Shown one piece after another: positions 52,798 through 61,498 of a stretch of DNA of 64,000 bases (the first letter of the stretch is position 1; every line of letters starts with the position of its first letter). A program made the translations under genes and the position numbers. Location of the stretch: the NCBI RefSeq assembly GCF_900465315.1, contig NZ_UBIX01000009.1, one strand, 5' to 3'. The stretch comes from Asaia bogorensis_B (lineage in GTDB: Bacteria > Pseudomonadota > Alphaproteobacteria > Acetobacterales > Acetobacteraceae). A model generated the notes under the pieces. The model had not been told where the DNA came from. It did no database searches and was given only the letters and a program-made list of their open reading frames with translations.

Positions 52798-54267
52798 ATG
52801 ACCAACTGCCACCAGGTCGCCCCATTCGACTATGTCATTTTCGGCGCCACCGGCGATTTGACCATGCGCAAATTGCTGCCCGCCCTCTATTACCGTCTGA
52901 CCATGGGACAGGTGCCGAATACGGCCCGCATCATCGGCACGGCACGCTCCCCGCTCAAGCGCAGCGAGTATCAGACGCGTGCACGCGATGCGCTCAAGCG
53001 CTTCGTCAAGACCGATGATTTCGACGAAGACACGGTCGATCGCTTCCTGGACATGATCCACTACGTCAGCCTCGACGGCTCCAAGCCCGACAGCAACTGG
53101 GCAGGTCTGCGTGAGGTGCTCAGCCACAAGGCAGAAGAGCATGTGCGCGTATTCTATTACGCCACGGCCCCTGACCTCTATGCCGCAATCTCGAAGAACC
53201 TGCACCACGAGGGGCTGATCACCGATGACAGCCGCGTTGTGCTGGAAAAGCCGATCGGCATTGACCTCAAGACTGCCGAAGAGATCAATGAAGGCGTTGG
53301 TCAGTATTTCAAGGAAAGCTATGTTTTCCGCATCGATCATTATCTGGGCAAGGAAACGGTCCAGAACGTGATCGCCCTGCGCTTTGCCAACCCGCTTTTC
53401 GAGGCGGTCTGGTCGGGTGAGCATATCGAGTCCGTGCAGATCACGGCAGGTGAGCTCGTGGGCGTTGAAGGCCGCGCCGCCTATTACGACAATTCCGGCG
53501 CCCTGCGCGACATGGTGCAGAACCATCTGCTGCAGGTGCTTTGCCTGGTCGCCATGGAAAAGCCGAACTCCCTGCAGGCCGATGACGTGCGTGACGCCAA
53601 GGTGGCCGTCCTGAAGTCGCTCGTACCGCTCGATGCCAGCACGCTGCCCACCAGCACGGTGCGTGCCCAGTATACGAAGGGTCACAGCAAGGGCGCGACG
53701 GTCGATGGCTATCTCGACGAGCTCGGCCATGACAGCAACACGGAAACCTATGTTGCCCTGCGCGCTGAAATCGACAGCCCGCGCTGGAAGAACGTGCCGT
53801 TCTATATCCGCTCGGCCAAGCGCCTGAAGGCCAAGGTCAGCGAGATTGTAGTGACGTTCAAGCCGTCCGCCACCAAGCTGTTCCCCTCCCAGCCGGAGAA
53901 GAACGTGCTGGTGATCCGCATCCAGCCGGATGAAGGCGTGTCGTGGCAGTTCAACGTCAAGAACCCGCTCGATGATGATTTCGGCCTGTGGGAAACGAAC
54001 ATGGACGTGCATTTCGAGCGCGAATTCTCGGTTCGTTACCCCGATGCCTATGAGCGCCTGCTGCTCGATGCCGTGCGTGGCTATCCAGTGCTCTTCATCC
54101 GTCGTGACGAGGTCGAGGCCGCATGGAAGTGGGTCGCGCCGGTCATGGATGCCTGGGCCAAGAACGAAGTGCCAATGGCGCATTATGCGGCAGGCAGCTG
54201 GGGCCCCGAAGAAGCGCGTCAGATGCTCGCCCGTGACGGGCAGATCTGGCACGAAGACATGGAATAA
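52798..54267 (+). CDS. zwf: Glucose-6-phosphate 1-dehydrogenase
   Basis: 489 residues from the ATG at 52798 (MTNCHQVAPFDYVIFGATGDLTMRKLLPALYYRL); the frame is open for 57 more codons upstream but these contain no recognisable sequence. Signatures: nucleotide-binding FGATGDLTMRKL, the active-site block FRIDHYLGKETVQN and the later DMVQNHLLQVLCLVAME. First step of the oxidative pentose-phosphate route, the main sugar pathway of acetic acid bacteria. The following small gene begins nine bases after the stop and shares the terminator at 54753-54778. Confidence 0.96.
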   Translation: MTNCHQVAPFDYVIFGATGDLTMRKLLPALYYRLTMGQVPNTARIIGTARSPLKRSEYQTRARDALKRFVKTDDFDEDTVDRFLDMIHYVSLDGSKPDSNWAGLREVLSHKAEEHVRVFYYATAPDLYAAISKNLHHEGLITDDSRVVLEKPIGIDLKTAEEINEGVGQYFKESYVFRIDHYLGKETVQNVIALRFANPLFEAVWSGEHIESVQITAGELVGVEGRAAYYDNSGALRDMVQNHLLQVLCLVAMEKPNSLQADDVRDAKVAVLKSLVPLDASTLPTSTVRAQYTKGHSKGATVDGYLDELGHDSNTETYVALRAEIDSPRWKNVPFYIRSAKRLKAKVSEIVVTFKPSATKLFPSQPEKNVLVIRIQPDEGVSWQFNVKNPLDDDFGLWETNMDVHFEREFSVRYPDAYERLLLDAVRGYPVLFIRRDEVEAAWKWVAPVMDAWAKNEVPMAHYAAGSWGPEEARQMLARDGQIWHEDME

Positions 54268-54276
54268 GGCATCCCC

Positions 54277-54750
54277 TTGGCCTCTAAACCCAAAACACCC
54301 TCGCAGCCCGGCGCGCCCAGACTTGGTTCGGGCCGCCGCAAGCCCCGCACGCTCAAGCAGCATCTGCTGCGCCGCCTGATCGTGCTGGTGCCCGCCTCGC
54401 TTCTGGCCATTCTCGTCATGAAAATGGGGTGGCTGGATCAGGCGGCGGACAAGATCCAGTTCGACCGTCTGGCATGGTTCGACAACACAAAGCTGGTCGA
54501 GCATCTGCGCGTCATGGTCACGCATAACGGTATGACCGACGTGCCTGCCAAATGCCTCGTGCCCATTCTCAATGGCAATGATCCGCCAGATGCAACACGC
54601 ATCGATTTCATGCAGCGCAGCAATGATGGCTGCCCCGGCAAGCCGGGTACTTTTGACCGCCTGTTTACCATCAAGGTCAATCGTGCCGATCGCATGCTGG
54701 CAACCGACCAGGGTACACCCGGCCGGTTCCACGCCATGTCGCAACAATAA
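54277..54750 (+). CDS. Small membrane-anchored protein of unknown function after zwf
   Basis: 157 residues from a TTG at 54277, with AAGG about eight bases upstream. A basic, Pro-rich N-terminus (GSGRRKPRTLKQHLLRR) precedes a single hydrophobic segment (about 34-48, LIVLVPASLLAILVM), so the bulk is likely periplasmic. The remainder, including a Cys pair (AKCLVPILNGNDPPD, NDGCPG), looks like a compact extracytoplasmic domain. I do not recognise the family. Placement nine bases after zwf suggests co-transcription, though a role in sugar metabolism is only an inference. Confidence 0.65.
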   Translation: MASKPKTPSQPGAPRLGSGRRKPRTLKQHLLRRLIVLVPASLLAILVMKMGWLDQAADKIQFDRLAWFDNTKLVEHLRVMVTHNGMTDVPAKCLVPILNGNDPPDATRIDFMQRSNDGCPGKPGTFDRLFTIKVNRADRMLATDQGTPGRFHAMSQQ

Positions 54751-54752
54751 AG

Positions 54753-54778
54753 AAAGCCGGGCCCTGAGCCCGGTTTTT
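54753..54778 (+). terminator. Intrinsic terminator after the zwf operon
   Basis: AAAGCCGGGC (54753-54762), loop CCTGA, GCCCGGTTTT (54768-54777), followed by further T residues. The G-T pair next to the A-T pairs extends the six-base GC stem. It also sits at the 3' end of the convergent esterase gene. Confidence 0.88.
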
Positions 54779-55758
54779 TATTGCGCCTTACTATACCGGG
54801 CGAATTGTGCCCGCAGATACGCGCCCCCTAGCCGCAAGGCGCGCCGCCCTTCGACCACGACAGCATAAAAATTGAGAAAGCCGTGAATGGCTTTTGCACA
54901 GCAGACAAGACGCACCCGTACCCCTGCTTCACGCAACAGCGTGGCATACAACTCGCCCTCACCTCTCAGCGGATCGAACCCGGCCGTCACGATCATGGCG
55001 GGGGGCGCCGCTGACAGATCATCTGCGAAAACTGGCGCAAAATCCGGGTCGAGCATGTCCCGGTCGCGCCGGATATACTGTCGACCATACCAGTCGAGCA
55101 GACGCGCCGTGAGCATAAAGCCTTCCGCGTAGACAGCGCGGCTTGAGGGTGACCAGAGGCCCGAGACCGTGGGGTAGTAAAGAAGCTGGGCGACCACGCG
55201 CCGCATGCCCTCCACTCCAGCACGGCGAGCGAGCACAGCTGCCAGATTTCCGCCCGCGCTGTCGCCACAGACAGCGATGGGCAGATCACGCATCCCGGCC
55301 TGTTGATCGAGCCATTTCAGGGCCGCCCATCCGTCCTCGACGGCCGCCGGATAGGGATGTTCCGGGGCCAGCCGGTAATCCAGCGACAACACCATCGCGC
55401 CTGCATGGCGCGCGAGACGGCAGCACATGCCGTGATGCGACACCAGATCGCAATGGACGAACCCGCCACCATGCAGAAACAGGATGACGCCCGTCACCTC
55501 ACCCCTCGGACGATACAACCTCGCCGGACGCACATGATCGCCGCACGGGATATCGAGAGTCCGCCACGCCTTTATCTGCAGGGCAGAGAGACCCTGCGGA
55601 AAACTCGGCATGCCCGTCATGCGGCGCAGGGCAGCGAGCGATTCCGGGGTCAGGTAGTCCGGCATGGGCAGACCATCACGGCCTTTTGCGGCGCGCTTCA
55701 GCCACGAGAGGAAGATCCTGTAGGGCAATCCGGGACGTGCAACGGGAAAATCAGTCAT
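54778..55758 (-). CDS. Alpha/beta-hydrolase of the hormone-sensitive lipase (type IV esterase) family
   Basis: 326 residues, no signal peptide. Oxyanion motif LFLHGGGFVHCDLVSHHGMC, nucleophile elbow VCGDSAGGNLAAVLA, later MIVTAGFDPLRGEGELYA (Asp) and CAKAIHGFLNFYAV (His). These are the HGGG and GDSAGG motifs of the HSL family. It hydrolyses short-chain esters; natural substrate unknown. It converges with the zwf operon and is upstream of rnpB on the opposite strand. Confidence 0.9.
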   Translation of the reverse strand: MTDFPVARPGLPYRIFLSWLKRAAKGRDGLPMPDYLTPESLAALRRMTGMPSFPQGLSALQIKAWRTLDIPCGDHVRPARLYRPRGEVTGVILFLHGGGFVHCDLVSHHGMCCRLARHAGAMVLSLDYRLAPEHPYPAAVEDGWAALKWLDQQAGMRDLPIAVCGDSAGGNLAAVLARRAGVEGMRRVVAQLLYYPTVSGLWSPSSRAVYAEGFMLTARLLDWYGRQYIRRDRDMLDPDFAPVFADDLSAAPPAMIVTAGFDPLRGEGELYATLLREAGVRVRLVCCAKAIHGFLNFYAVVVEGRRALRLGGAYLRAQFARYSKAQ

Positions 55759-55960
55759 GCACGGACCCTAGCACAGGACGTCCGCACTTGACCGGACCCC
55801 AATCATCCTTCCCCGTCCCGAAGGGCCTCGCCCTATTGCAATAGACGTTCATATCGATAACCACGAACGAGCCGACTCCCCCTTGCAGCGCCATGACGCT
55901 GTATTCCCCCGCTTCGCACGGGATGACGCACGCGCCAGACACTGCCTCGGTTTCAGGCAT
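55751..55960 (-). CDS. Possible small protein overlapping the esterase start (uncertain)
   Basis: 69 codons beginning MPETEAVSGACVIPCEAGEYSVM and ending GRPVLGSVHD, with the stop overlapping the esterase ATG by eight bases, which could couple translation. Composition is protein-like (four Cys, a beta-rich middle GVGSFVVIDMNVYCN). There is no clear ribosome-binding site and I recognise no family. It may equally be a chance open frame in the 287-base gap before rnpB. Confidence 0.25.
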   Translation of the reverse strand: MPETEAVSGACVIPCEAGEYSVMALQGGVGSFVVIDMNVYCNRARPFGTGKDDWGPVKCGRPVLGSVHD

Positions 55961-56045
55961 CGGAGGTCAGTGATGGAAGCCGTTACCGATCGAAAAGCGC
56001 AGCCTTGCGCTTGACCCACTCGCCCTGTTGGGTCAGGTTGCGCCC

Positions 56046-56440
56046 GTCAGACGGTCGGGCGATCGCTGCTGCGCCGGTGAGAACCGTCGTGATGGAGGAA
56101 AGTCCGGGCTCCACGGGAGAACGATGCCGGCTAACGGCCGGCGGGGGTGACCCTAGGGAAAGTGCCACAGAAAACAAACCGCCTGCCCGGCCCTCGGGCT
56201 GCAGGCAAGGGTGAAACGGTGCGGTAAGAGCGCACCGCTCCTTCGGTAACGCGGGAGGCAGGGCAAACCCCATCGGGAGCAAGACCGAATAGGAATGGCG
56301 GATCCGTCCCCCGGGATGGGATCAGAGGCTCTCCCGCCTTGTCATTCGGGTTGGTTGCGTGAGGCCGGTTGCAAGACCGGTCCCAGAGGAATGATCGCCC
56401 CGCTTTCAGCGGACAGAACCCGGCTTACAGACCGTCTGAC
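56046..56440 (+). ncRNA. rnpB: RNase P RNA (bacterial type A)
   Basis: Conserved core segments are plain: GAGGAAAGTCCGGGCTCC near 56095, AGGGAAAGTGCCACAGAAA near 56155, and the 3' CAGAACCCGGCTTACAG at about 56414-56430. The ends are defined by helix P1, GTCAGACGGTC (56046-56056) pairing with GACCGTCTGAC (56430-56440). It is the catalytic subunit that trims tRNA 5' leaders, including those of the two tRNAs in this window. Exact transcript ends may differ by a few bases. Confidence 0.94.
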
Positions 56441-56863
56441 ACTCTTCCGATAGCTTATTACGCGATGAATACTTTGCCGCACGGTAAAGACAAAATATCG
56501 ACAAGCAATAAACGCATCGATCGCAAATACCCCATTATTTTCTCCTTTCGCCTCACTCACGCCACAATCAGATCCGGCACGCTTCACACAAGAACATAAC
56601 AAAAACTTCGGTACTGGCGAGCTGCTGAAGGCGGTCAGAATTCCATTCAGAACAAAACAAGAACTAATATACCGTTATTCTGCGGAAATTCTGCGAAATT
56701 CTGCCATTTTTTGTTGCGAATTGTTTGACGTCCCATGAAATCCCATGATATCCCAAAATTATCCCATGCGGTTTTCTCGACATGACGCGCAAAGTCCTGT
56801 CCCGTGTCGGGTCCGAAACATCTGCGGCAATCACTCCAGGACGAAGGGGAGGCATCGAACGGC
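56441..56863 (+). promoter_or_regulatory. Intergenic region between rnpB and mraZ
   Basis: 423 bases without a gene, increasingly AT-rich toward 56720 (AACAAAACAAGAAC, GCGAAATTCTGCGAAATTCTGCC, with a short direct repeat TTCTGCGAAA at about 56679-56702). The distal part carries the mraZ promoter and repeat operator. No rnpB terminator with a clear T run is seen. Confidence 0.5.
56725..56766. promoter_or_regulatory. mra promoter with MraZ repeat operator
   Basis: TCCCA (TGGGA on the other strand) occurs at 56731, 56741, 56751 and 56762, at spacings of 10, 10 and 11 bp. E. coli MraZ is known to bind TGGGN repeats spaced by five bases, the same 10-bp period. A TTGACG at 56725-56730 is a plausible -35, which would put the repeats in the spacer and -10 region, suited to autorepression. 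Confidence 0.75.
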
Positions 56864-57334
56864 GTGAGTGTGTTTCTCGGCACGCATCAGAACCGCTTCG
56901 ACGCCAAGGGCCGCGTGTCCATTCCGGCTTCCTTTCGCGCGGCCCTCAGGGCCCAGGCCAAACCCGATGAGAGCCTTGTGATTCTCCGCCCATCCCATCT
57001 TCACCCCTGCATCGAGGCTTGGCCCAGCGCTGCCTTCGCCACGCTGGCAGGTCCGGTGGAATCGCTCGATATCTTCTCTGACGATCATGATGATCTGGCC
57101 GCCAGTCTCTACGCGGACGCCTACCCGATCGACGCCGACAAGGAAGGGCGCATTATCCTGCCAGACGTTCTCAAGCGTCACGCCAATCTCGTCGATGAGA
57201 TTTCGTTCATGGGTCTGGGGCGCGTGTTCCAGATCTGGGAGCCCGAAGCTGGCGCCAGGCGCCGTGAAGAGGCGCGAGCGCGCGCACGGCGCATGACCAG
57301 CCGCCCCGCCACGCAGGGCGAGGTGGCGTCATGA
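56864..57334 (+). CDS. mraZ: Transcriptional regulator MraZ
   Basis: 156 residues if it begins at the GTG at 56864 (MSVFLGTHQNRFDAKGRVSIPASFR), eleven bases after GGGGAGG; an in-frame ATG at 56804 would add 20 unrelated residues. Two AbrB-like swapped-hairpin domains each show the DxxxR motif: DAKGRVSIPASFR and DKEGRIILPDVL. The C-terminus is basic (RRREEARARARRM). It regulates the division/cell-wall cluster that it heads, through the repeats at 56731-56766. Its stop overlaps the rsmH start (ATGA). Confidence 0.92.
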   Translation: MSVFLGTHQNRFDAKGRVSIPASFRAALRAQAKPDESLVILRPSHLHPCIEAWPSAAFATLAGPVESLDIFSDDHDDLAASLYADAYPIDADKEGRIILPDVLKRHANLVDEISFMGLGRVFQIWEPEAGARRREEARARARRMTSRPATQGEVAS

Positions 57335-58332
57335 ACGCCCTTGCACCGCTCGCCATGCTGACCCGCCACGACCCCGGTCATGTGCCCGTGATGCTGCCAG
57401 AGGTGCTCGATGCGCTCGCGCCACGTGATGGCGGGCGTTATGTCGATGGCACATTTGGCGGTGGCGGTTATACACGCGGCGTCCTCGCTCGTGCGGCCTG
57501 CACCGTATGGGGAATTGATCGCGACCCGACAGCTATTGCCCGTGCCGCCGACCTCGCCGCAGAACTGGACGCTCATGCGCCGGGCCGAGCACTTGTGCCT
57601 GTCGAGGGCACATTCGGCGCCATGGCTGAACTCCTGACGGATGATGCGCCGTTCGATGGCATCGTGCTCGATATTGGCGTTTCGTCGTACCAGCTTGACG
57701 AAGCGGAGCGTGGCTTCTCTTTCCGTCATGACGGTCCGCTTGACATGCGCATGTCCCGTGCCGGTCGCTCAGCTGCGGATCTGGTCAACGAAGCGGATGA
57801 GGCCGAGCTGGCCGATATCATCTATCACTATGGTGAAGACCGCATGTCCCGCCGTATCGCCTCGGCCATCGTGCGTGCACGTCAGGAAGAGCCGATCCGC
57901 ACAACGGCCCGCCTTGCGGATATCGTGCGTAGCGTCGTACGCCCTGATAAATCTGGCATCCATCCTGCCACGCGCAGCTTTCAGGCGCTGCGTATTGCCG
58001 TCAATGACGAGCTTGGCGAGTTGCAGCGTGCGCTGGACGAAGCCCCTGCCCTTCTGGACGAAGGCGGAAAACTGGTTGTGGTGACTTTCCACTCCCTCGA
58101 GGATCGTCTCGTCAAGCGCGCCTTCGCCCAGGCTGCCGGACGGGTAAGCCGCCCGTCCCGCCACGAACCCATGGCCGAGCGTTTCGTCACGCCCGACTAT
58201 GTTCTGCCCCATACCCGCCCCGTTCTCGCCTCTGACGAGGAGATCGGGCGCAACCCCCGCTCGCGCAGTGCAAAATTGCGCAGCCTTCTCCGTACCGCAC
58301 CATCAGCCTCTGTTAGGGGGTCTTCTTCATGA
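57331..58332 (+). CDS. rsmH: 16S rRNA (cytosine-1402-N4)-methyltransferase
   Basis: 333 residues. N-terminal HVPVMLPEVLDALAPRDGGRYVDGTFGGGGYTRGVL is the SAM-binding start, followed by FDGIVLDIGVSSYQLDEAERGFSFRHDGPLDMRMS and the C-terminal VVTFHSLEDRLVKRAF, all RsmH signatures. It methylates C1402 in the ribosomal P site. Overlaps mraZ and ftsL by four bases each. Confidence 0.96.
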   Translation: MNALAPLAMLTRHDPGHVPVMLPEVLDALAPRDGGRYVDGTFGGGGYTRGVLARAACTVWGIDRDPTAIARAADLAAELDAHAPGRALVPVEGTFGAMAELLTDDAPFDGIVLDIGVSSYQLDEAERGFSFRHDGPLDMRMSRAGRSAADLVNEADEAELADIIYHYGEDRMSRRIASAIVRARQEEPIRTTARLADIVRSVVRPDKSGIHPATRSFQALRIAVNDELGELQRALDEAPALLDEGGKLVVVTFHSLEDRLVKRAFAQAAGRVSRPSRHEPMAERFVTPDYVLPHTRPVLASDEEIGRNPRSRSAKLRSLLRTAPSASVRGSSS

Positions 58333-59333
58333 TCCGGCCGTTTACAATTCTTTGCGCGCTTCTCGCTGGTGGTTCGGGGATGTTTCTTTACACGAAGAAG
58401 CATGAAACAACGGTCCTGGACCAGAACATCACTTCGGTCGTGCAAAAGACCGAGCGTGTCAGGCAGCAAACCGCCATGCTGCGCACACAATGGGCCCTGC
58501 TGAACCAGCCGGATCGCCTCAGCGCCTTGTCATCGCGCTTTCTCGGACAGCTTCATCCGATGGCACCCACGCAATATGTGCGGCTTGCCAGCATGATCGA
58601 AACGCTGCCCGCGCCTTCTACACGTCCGGCCTTTCATGATCCGCGCGAGAGCCTGAGCATTGCGGTCTCGCAGGCGCCGGCGGTGCCTGTCGCTCGTGTC
58701 TCCGATCCCGCCCCTGCCCCCGCAGCGTCGGCACCCAAGGTCGACAGCCCGAAGGCACAGGCCCCACGCGACACTGCGGCTCTCATAGCGAGTGCCGAGC
58801 CTGCTCATCACCACGCGCCGCTCGTAACACCCCCTGTCGCCTCCCCGGTGGTGGCATCCCGCGTCATGGTCGCATCGGTGACACCACGGGTGCCCGCGAC
58901 TGTGCGTCCTGCGCCTTCTTCCGCTCATGTCCAGAATGCCTCGTCGCACCCGACCATCGAACTCGCGCAGGAAACCCAGCGTACCCATGTCGTGTCTGAC
59001 GAACTCGGGCAGACAAGCCATCGCAAATCCCGCTACGGTGCTGTGGTTCATGCCTCACCACGCGATGCCGGCGCGCGTGACAGTGCAGCCCAGTCCGGCG
59101 GCCAGTCCGACCTTGCCGTGCGTCTGGCGAGCTTTCGTGGCAATCGCCCGCAGGCGACCCCGGCGACGTCATGGCACAGTGCGCGCGAGGCTGCCTCTCA
59201 CAGCGCGCGCACCAGTCATGACATTGCCATGCAGTCTCCGAAGCCGCATCATGTGCAAAGCGATTCCGGGTCTTCATCGGCGCTGGCAGGCTATGGTGAT
59301 GCCTTGCCGCCCCCGACCCCACTCGCCAACTGA
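58329..59333 (+). CDS. ftsL: FtsL-like division protein with a very long C-terminal extension
   Basis: 334 residues, about three times the usual FtsL. The first ~95 residues fit FtsL: one transmembrane helix (about 2-18), a heptad segment (VLDQNITSVVQKTERVRQQTAMLRTQWALLNQPDRLSALSSRFLG) and LHPMAPTQYV. The remaining ~240 are Ala/Pro/Ser/Val/His-rich, without cysteines or hydrophobic segments, and probably disordered in the periplasm. Position between rsmH and ftsI is the ftsL position. FtsL bridges FtsB and FtsI/FtsW at the septum. Translationally coupled to rsmH. Confidence 0.82.
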   Translation: MIRPFTILCALLAGGSGMFLYTKKHETTVLDQNITSVVQKTERVRQQTAMLRTQWALLNQPDRLSALSSRFLGQLHPMAPTQYVRLASMIETLPAPSTRPAFHDPRESLSIAVSQAPAVPVARVSDPAPAPAASAPKVDSPKAQAPRDTAALIASAEPAHHHAPLVTPPVASPVVASRVMVASVTPRVPATVRPAPSSAHVQNASSHPTIELAQETQRTHVVSDELGQTSHRKSRYGAVVHASPRDAGARDSAAQSGGQSDLAVRLASFRGNRPQATPATSWHSAREAASHSARTSHDIAMQSPKPHHVQSDSGSSSALAGYGDALPPPTPLAN

Positions 59334-59355
59334 GCGGATATGAAAGCGGCTGAGC

Positions 59356-61494
59356 ATGGCTGGCAGGACACCCCCACCCTCTAACAGGTCGGGCCATAGC
59401 AGCGGCGCATCGTCTCGCGCCGAGGGAAAGACCACAAAGAGGGTTCGGGCCTCGCTCGACCAGATGCATACGCGACTGATTGGCGTGGGGCTCGGCTTCA
59501 TGCTGCTTTTCAGCCTTGTCGCGGCCAAACTCAGCCTTGCCACCGTGTTTATGCCCATGGCGCCCGAGAAGCGCCAGATTGCCTCCCAGGTTCCGGAAAT
59601 CCCCAAAAGCGACCCCAAGGGTCAGGTTGCCGGTGATTTCTCGCTTCCCGACGTACACCGCGCCAGCATTGTCGATCGCAACGGTCAGACACTTGCCCTG
59701 TCCCTGCCTGTGGCGCAGGTCTATGCGAACCCCATGGAGCTGATCGACGCGGCCGATGCGGCAAAAAAGCTCAAAAGCGTGCTTCCGCAGCTGGATGAAG
59801 CCGAAACCACTCGTCGCCTCTCGCTTAAAAAGCAGTTCGTCTACATCGCGCGTGACATCTCACCGGTGCAGGAAATCGCGATCAACAATCTTGGTATCCC
59901 CGGCATCTATTTCGAGGCCAGCGAGCGGCGTCATTATCCGCTGGGGCGCACCGCTGCACAGATTCTGGGTGGCGTGGACATTGACGATCATGGCGTGGCC
60001 GGCGTCGAACGCTACTTCAACGAGCGGCTGAACAAGGATCGCACCCCGCTGCGCCTGTCGCTTGATGTGCGTATCCAGGCCGTTGCGCGCGAAGTGACCC
60101 AGGCGGCTATGGACGAGTTTCAGGCCATCGGTGCGGCTGCCATTGTCATGGATGTAAACACAGGCGAGATCATCTCCATGGTCAGCCTGCCTGACTATGA
60201 TGCCAATGAATTCGGCCACGCGCCTGCCGATGCCCGTTTCAACCGCGCTGTCACGGGCATGTATGAGCCTGGTTCGACCTTCAAGCTGCAGACAGCGGCC
60301 ATGGCCATCGAATACGGCGTTGCCCATATCTGGGACCGTTTCTCGACCATTCCCATCCATATCGGCCGGTTCACCATCTCTGACATCAAGACCGATCATT
60401 TTGCCCCCTGGCTGGCATTGCCCGATGTTCTGGCAAAATCCTCCAACCCGGCGGCTGCGCATATCGCGCTCGATGTGGGCGCAAAAAGGCAGCAGGACTG
60501 GCTGCGCACGATGGGGTTCTTCAACCGCGTGCCTATCGAGCTGCCCGAGGCCGGGCGTCCGATTGTGCCGTCCTCGAAGAACTGGGGCATATCAACCGTC
60601 ATGACGGTCGGGTTCGGGCATGGCGTTGCAGAGCCACCTCTCTCGATCGTGCGCGGCACGGCGGCAACAGTGAATGGCGGCATACTGATCAAGCCGACCC
60701 TCCTTGCCCGTGAGCAGGATGATGGCACCAATGCCGCGACGGACCAGGCACCGGGGAATGCTTCACCTCCGCCTACAGGCAACGCCGGATCGCAGGATGG
60801 CGCGCTGAACACGGCCCCTGCCACCACGTCACCCTCTCACGCGCCTGTCGTTCCGGCAGCCTTCAAGCCGGATGCCGACACCAGCAGCGATGCCCCTGCA
60901 CCGCCGCCCATCCCTCAGGGTGAGCGCGTCGTGTCAGAAGAGAATTCAAAGCTTATCCGCAAGATGCTGCGTCTTGACGTGACACAGGGTACGGCACGCA
61001 GCGCCGAGGTGCCTGGCTACTTTGTGGGCGGCAAGACCGGCACGGCAGAAAAGGTCGGCCCCAATGGTCGTTACCTCAAGCACGTCAATATCTCGGCCTT
61101 CACCTCCATCTTCCCGATGAATGCGCCGCGTTATGCCGTGTATGTCATGCTCGACTCTCCGCATCCTACGCCCAAGACACATGGCTTTGTGACCTCCGGC
61201 TGGAATGCGGCGCCAACGACCGGCAAGCTGATCGCCCGTATCGGCCCGATGCTTGGCCTGTTTCCGGACACCAAGAACGCTGCCCGTATTGACGCCGAGA
61301 TGGCCATACCGCTTGAACCCGGCATTCCCGCCGGGCGTCGCGCTCTCGGGCCGGGTAATGATCCCGGCGACCCGCGTATTGCCGCGCAGAAGGAAGAAGC
61401 CGAGAAGAAAGCTGCCAAGGCTGCCGAGAAAGCCGCGAAGCTTGCTGCCAAAGCCGCCGATCGCGCCGCGCACCACACTCCCGAACGAGGCTGA
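59356..61494 (+). CDS. ftsI: Penicillin-binding protein 3 (septal transpeptidase)
   Basis: 712 residues. A polar N-terminus and one transmembrane helix (about 40-57), a PBP dimerisation domain, then the transpeptidase domain with Ser307 in EPGSTFK, SSN at 362-364 and KTGTAEK starting at Lys560. Septal peptidoglycan cross-linking, periplasmic. Between the SxN and KTG motifs an insertion of about 60 residues is Pro/Ala/Ser/Asp-rich. The C-terminal ~60 residues form an Ala/Lys/Glu-rich helix (KEEAEKKAAKAAEKAAKLAAKAA) not found in E. coli FtsI. Confidence 0.93.
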   Translation: MAGRTPPPSNRSGHSSGASSRAEGKTTKRVRASLDQMHTRLIGVGLGFMLLFSLVAAKLSLATVFMPMAPEKRQIASQVPEIPKSDPKGQVAGDFSLPDVHRASIVDRNGQTLALSLPVAQVYANPMELIDAADAAKKLKSVLPQLDEAETTRRLSLKKQFVYIARDISPVQEIAINNLGIPGIYFEASERRHYPLGRTAAQILGGVDIDDHGVAGVERYFNERLNKDRTPLRLSLDVRIQAVAREVTQAAMDEFQAIGAAAIVMDVNTGEIISMVSLPDYDANEFGHAPADARFNRAVTGMYEPGSTFKLQTAAMAIEYGVAHIWDRFSTIPIHIGRFTISDIKTDHFAPWLALPDVLAKSSNPAAAHIALDVGAKRQQDWLRTMGFFNRVPIELPEAGRPIVPSSKNWGISTVMTVGFGHGVAEPPLSIVRGTAATVNGGILIKPTLLAREQDDGTNAATDQAPGNASPPPTGNAGSQDGALNTAPATTSPSHAPVVPAAFKPDADTSSDAPAPPPIPQGERVVSEENSKLIRKMLRLDVTQGTARSAEVPGYFVGGKTGTAEKVGPNGRYLKHVNISAFTSIFPMNAPRYAVYVMLDSPHPTPKTHGFVTSGWNAAPTTGKLIARIGPMLGLFPDTKNAARIDAEMAIPLEPGIPAGRRALGPGNDPGDPRIAAQKEEAEKKAAKAAEKAAKLAAKAADRAAHHTPERG

Positions 61495-61498
61495 GCCC

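Noticed and set aside
52732..54747. 671-codon open frame on the minus strand
   Set aside because: Antisense to zwf and the following small gene; no recognisable domain and no ribosome-binding site, while zwf is unambiguous.
55983..56282. 99-codon minus-strand frame
   Set aside because: It lies inside the RNase P RNA, whose conserved core and P1 helix are evident.
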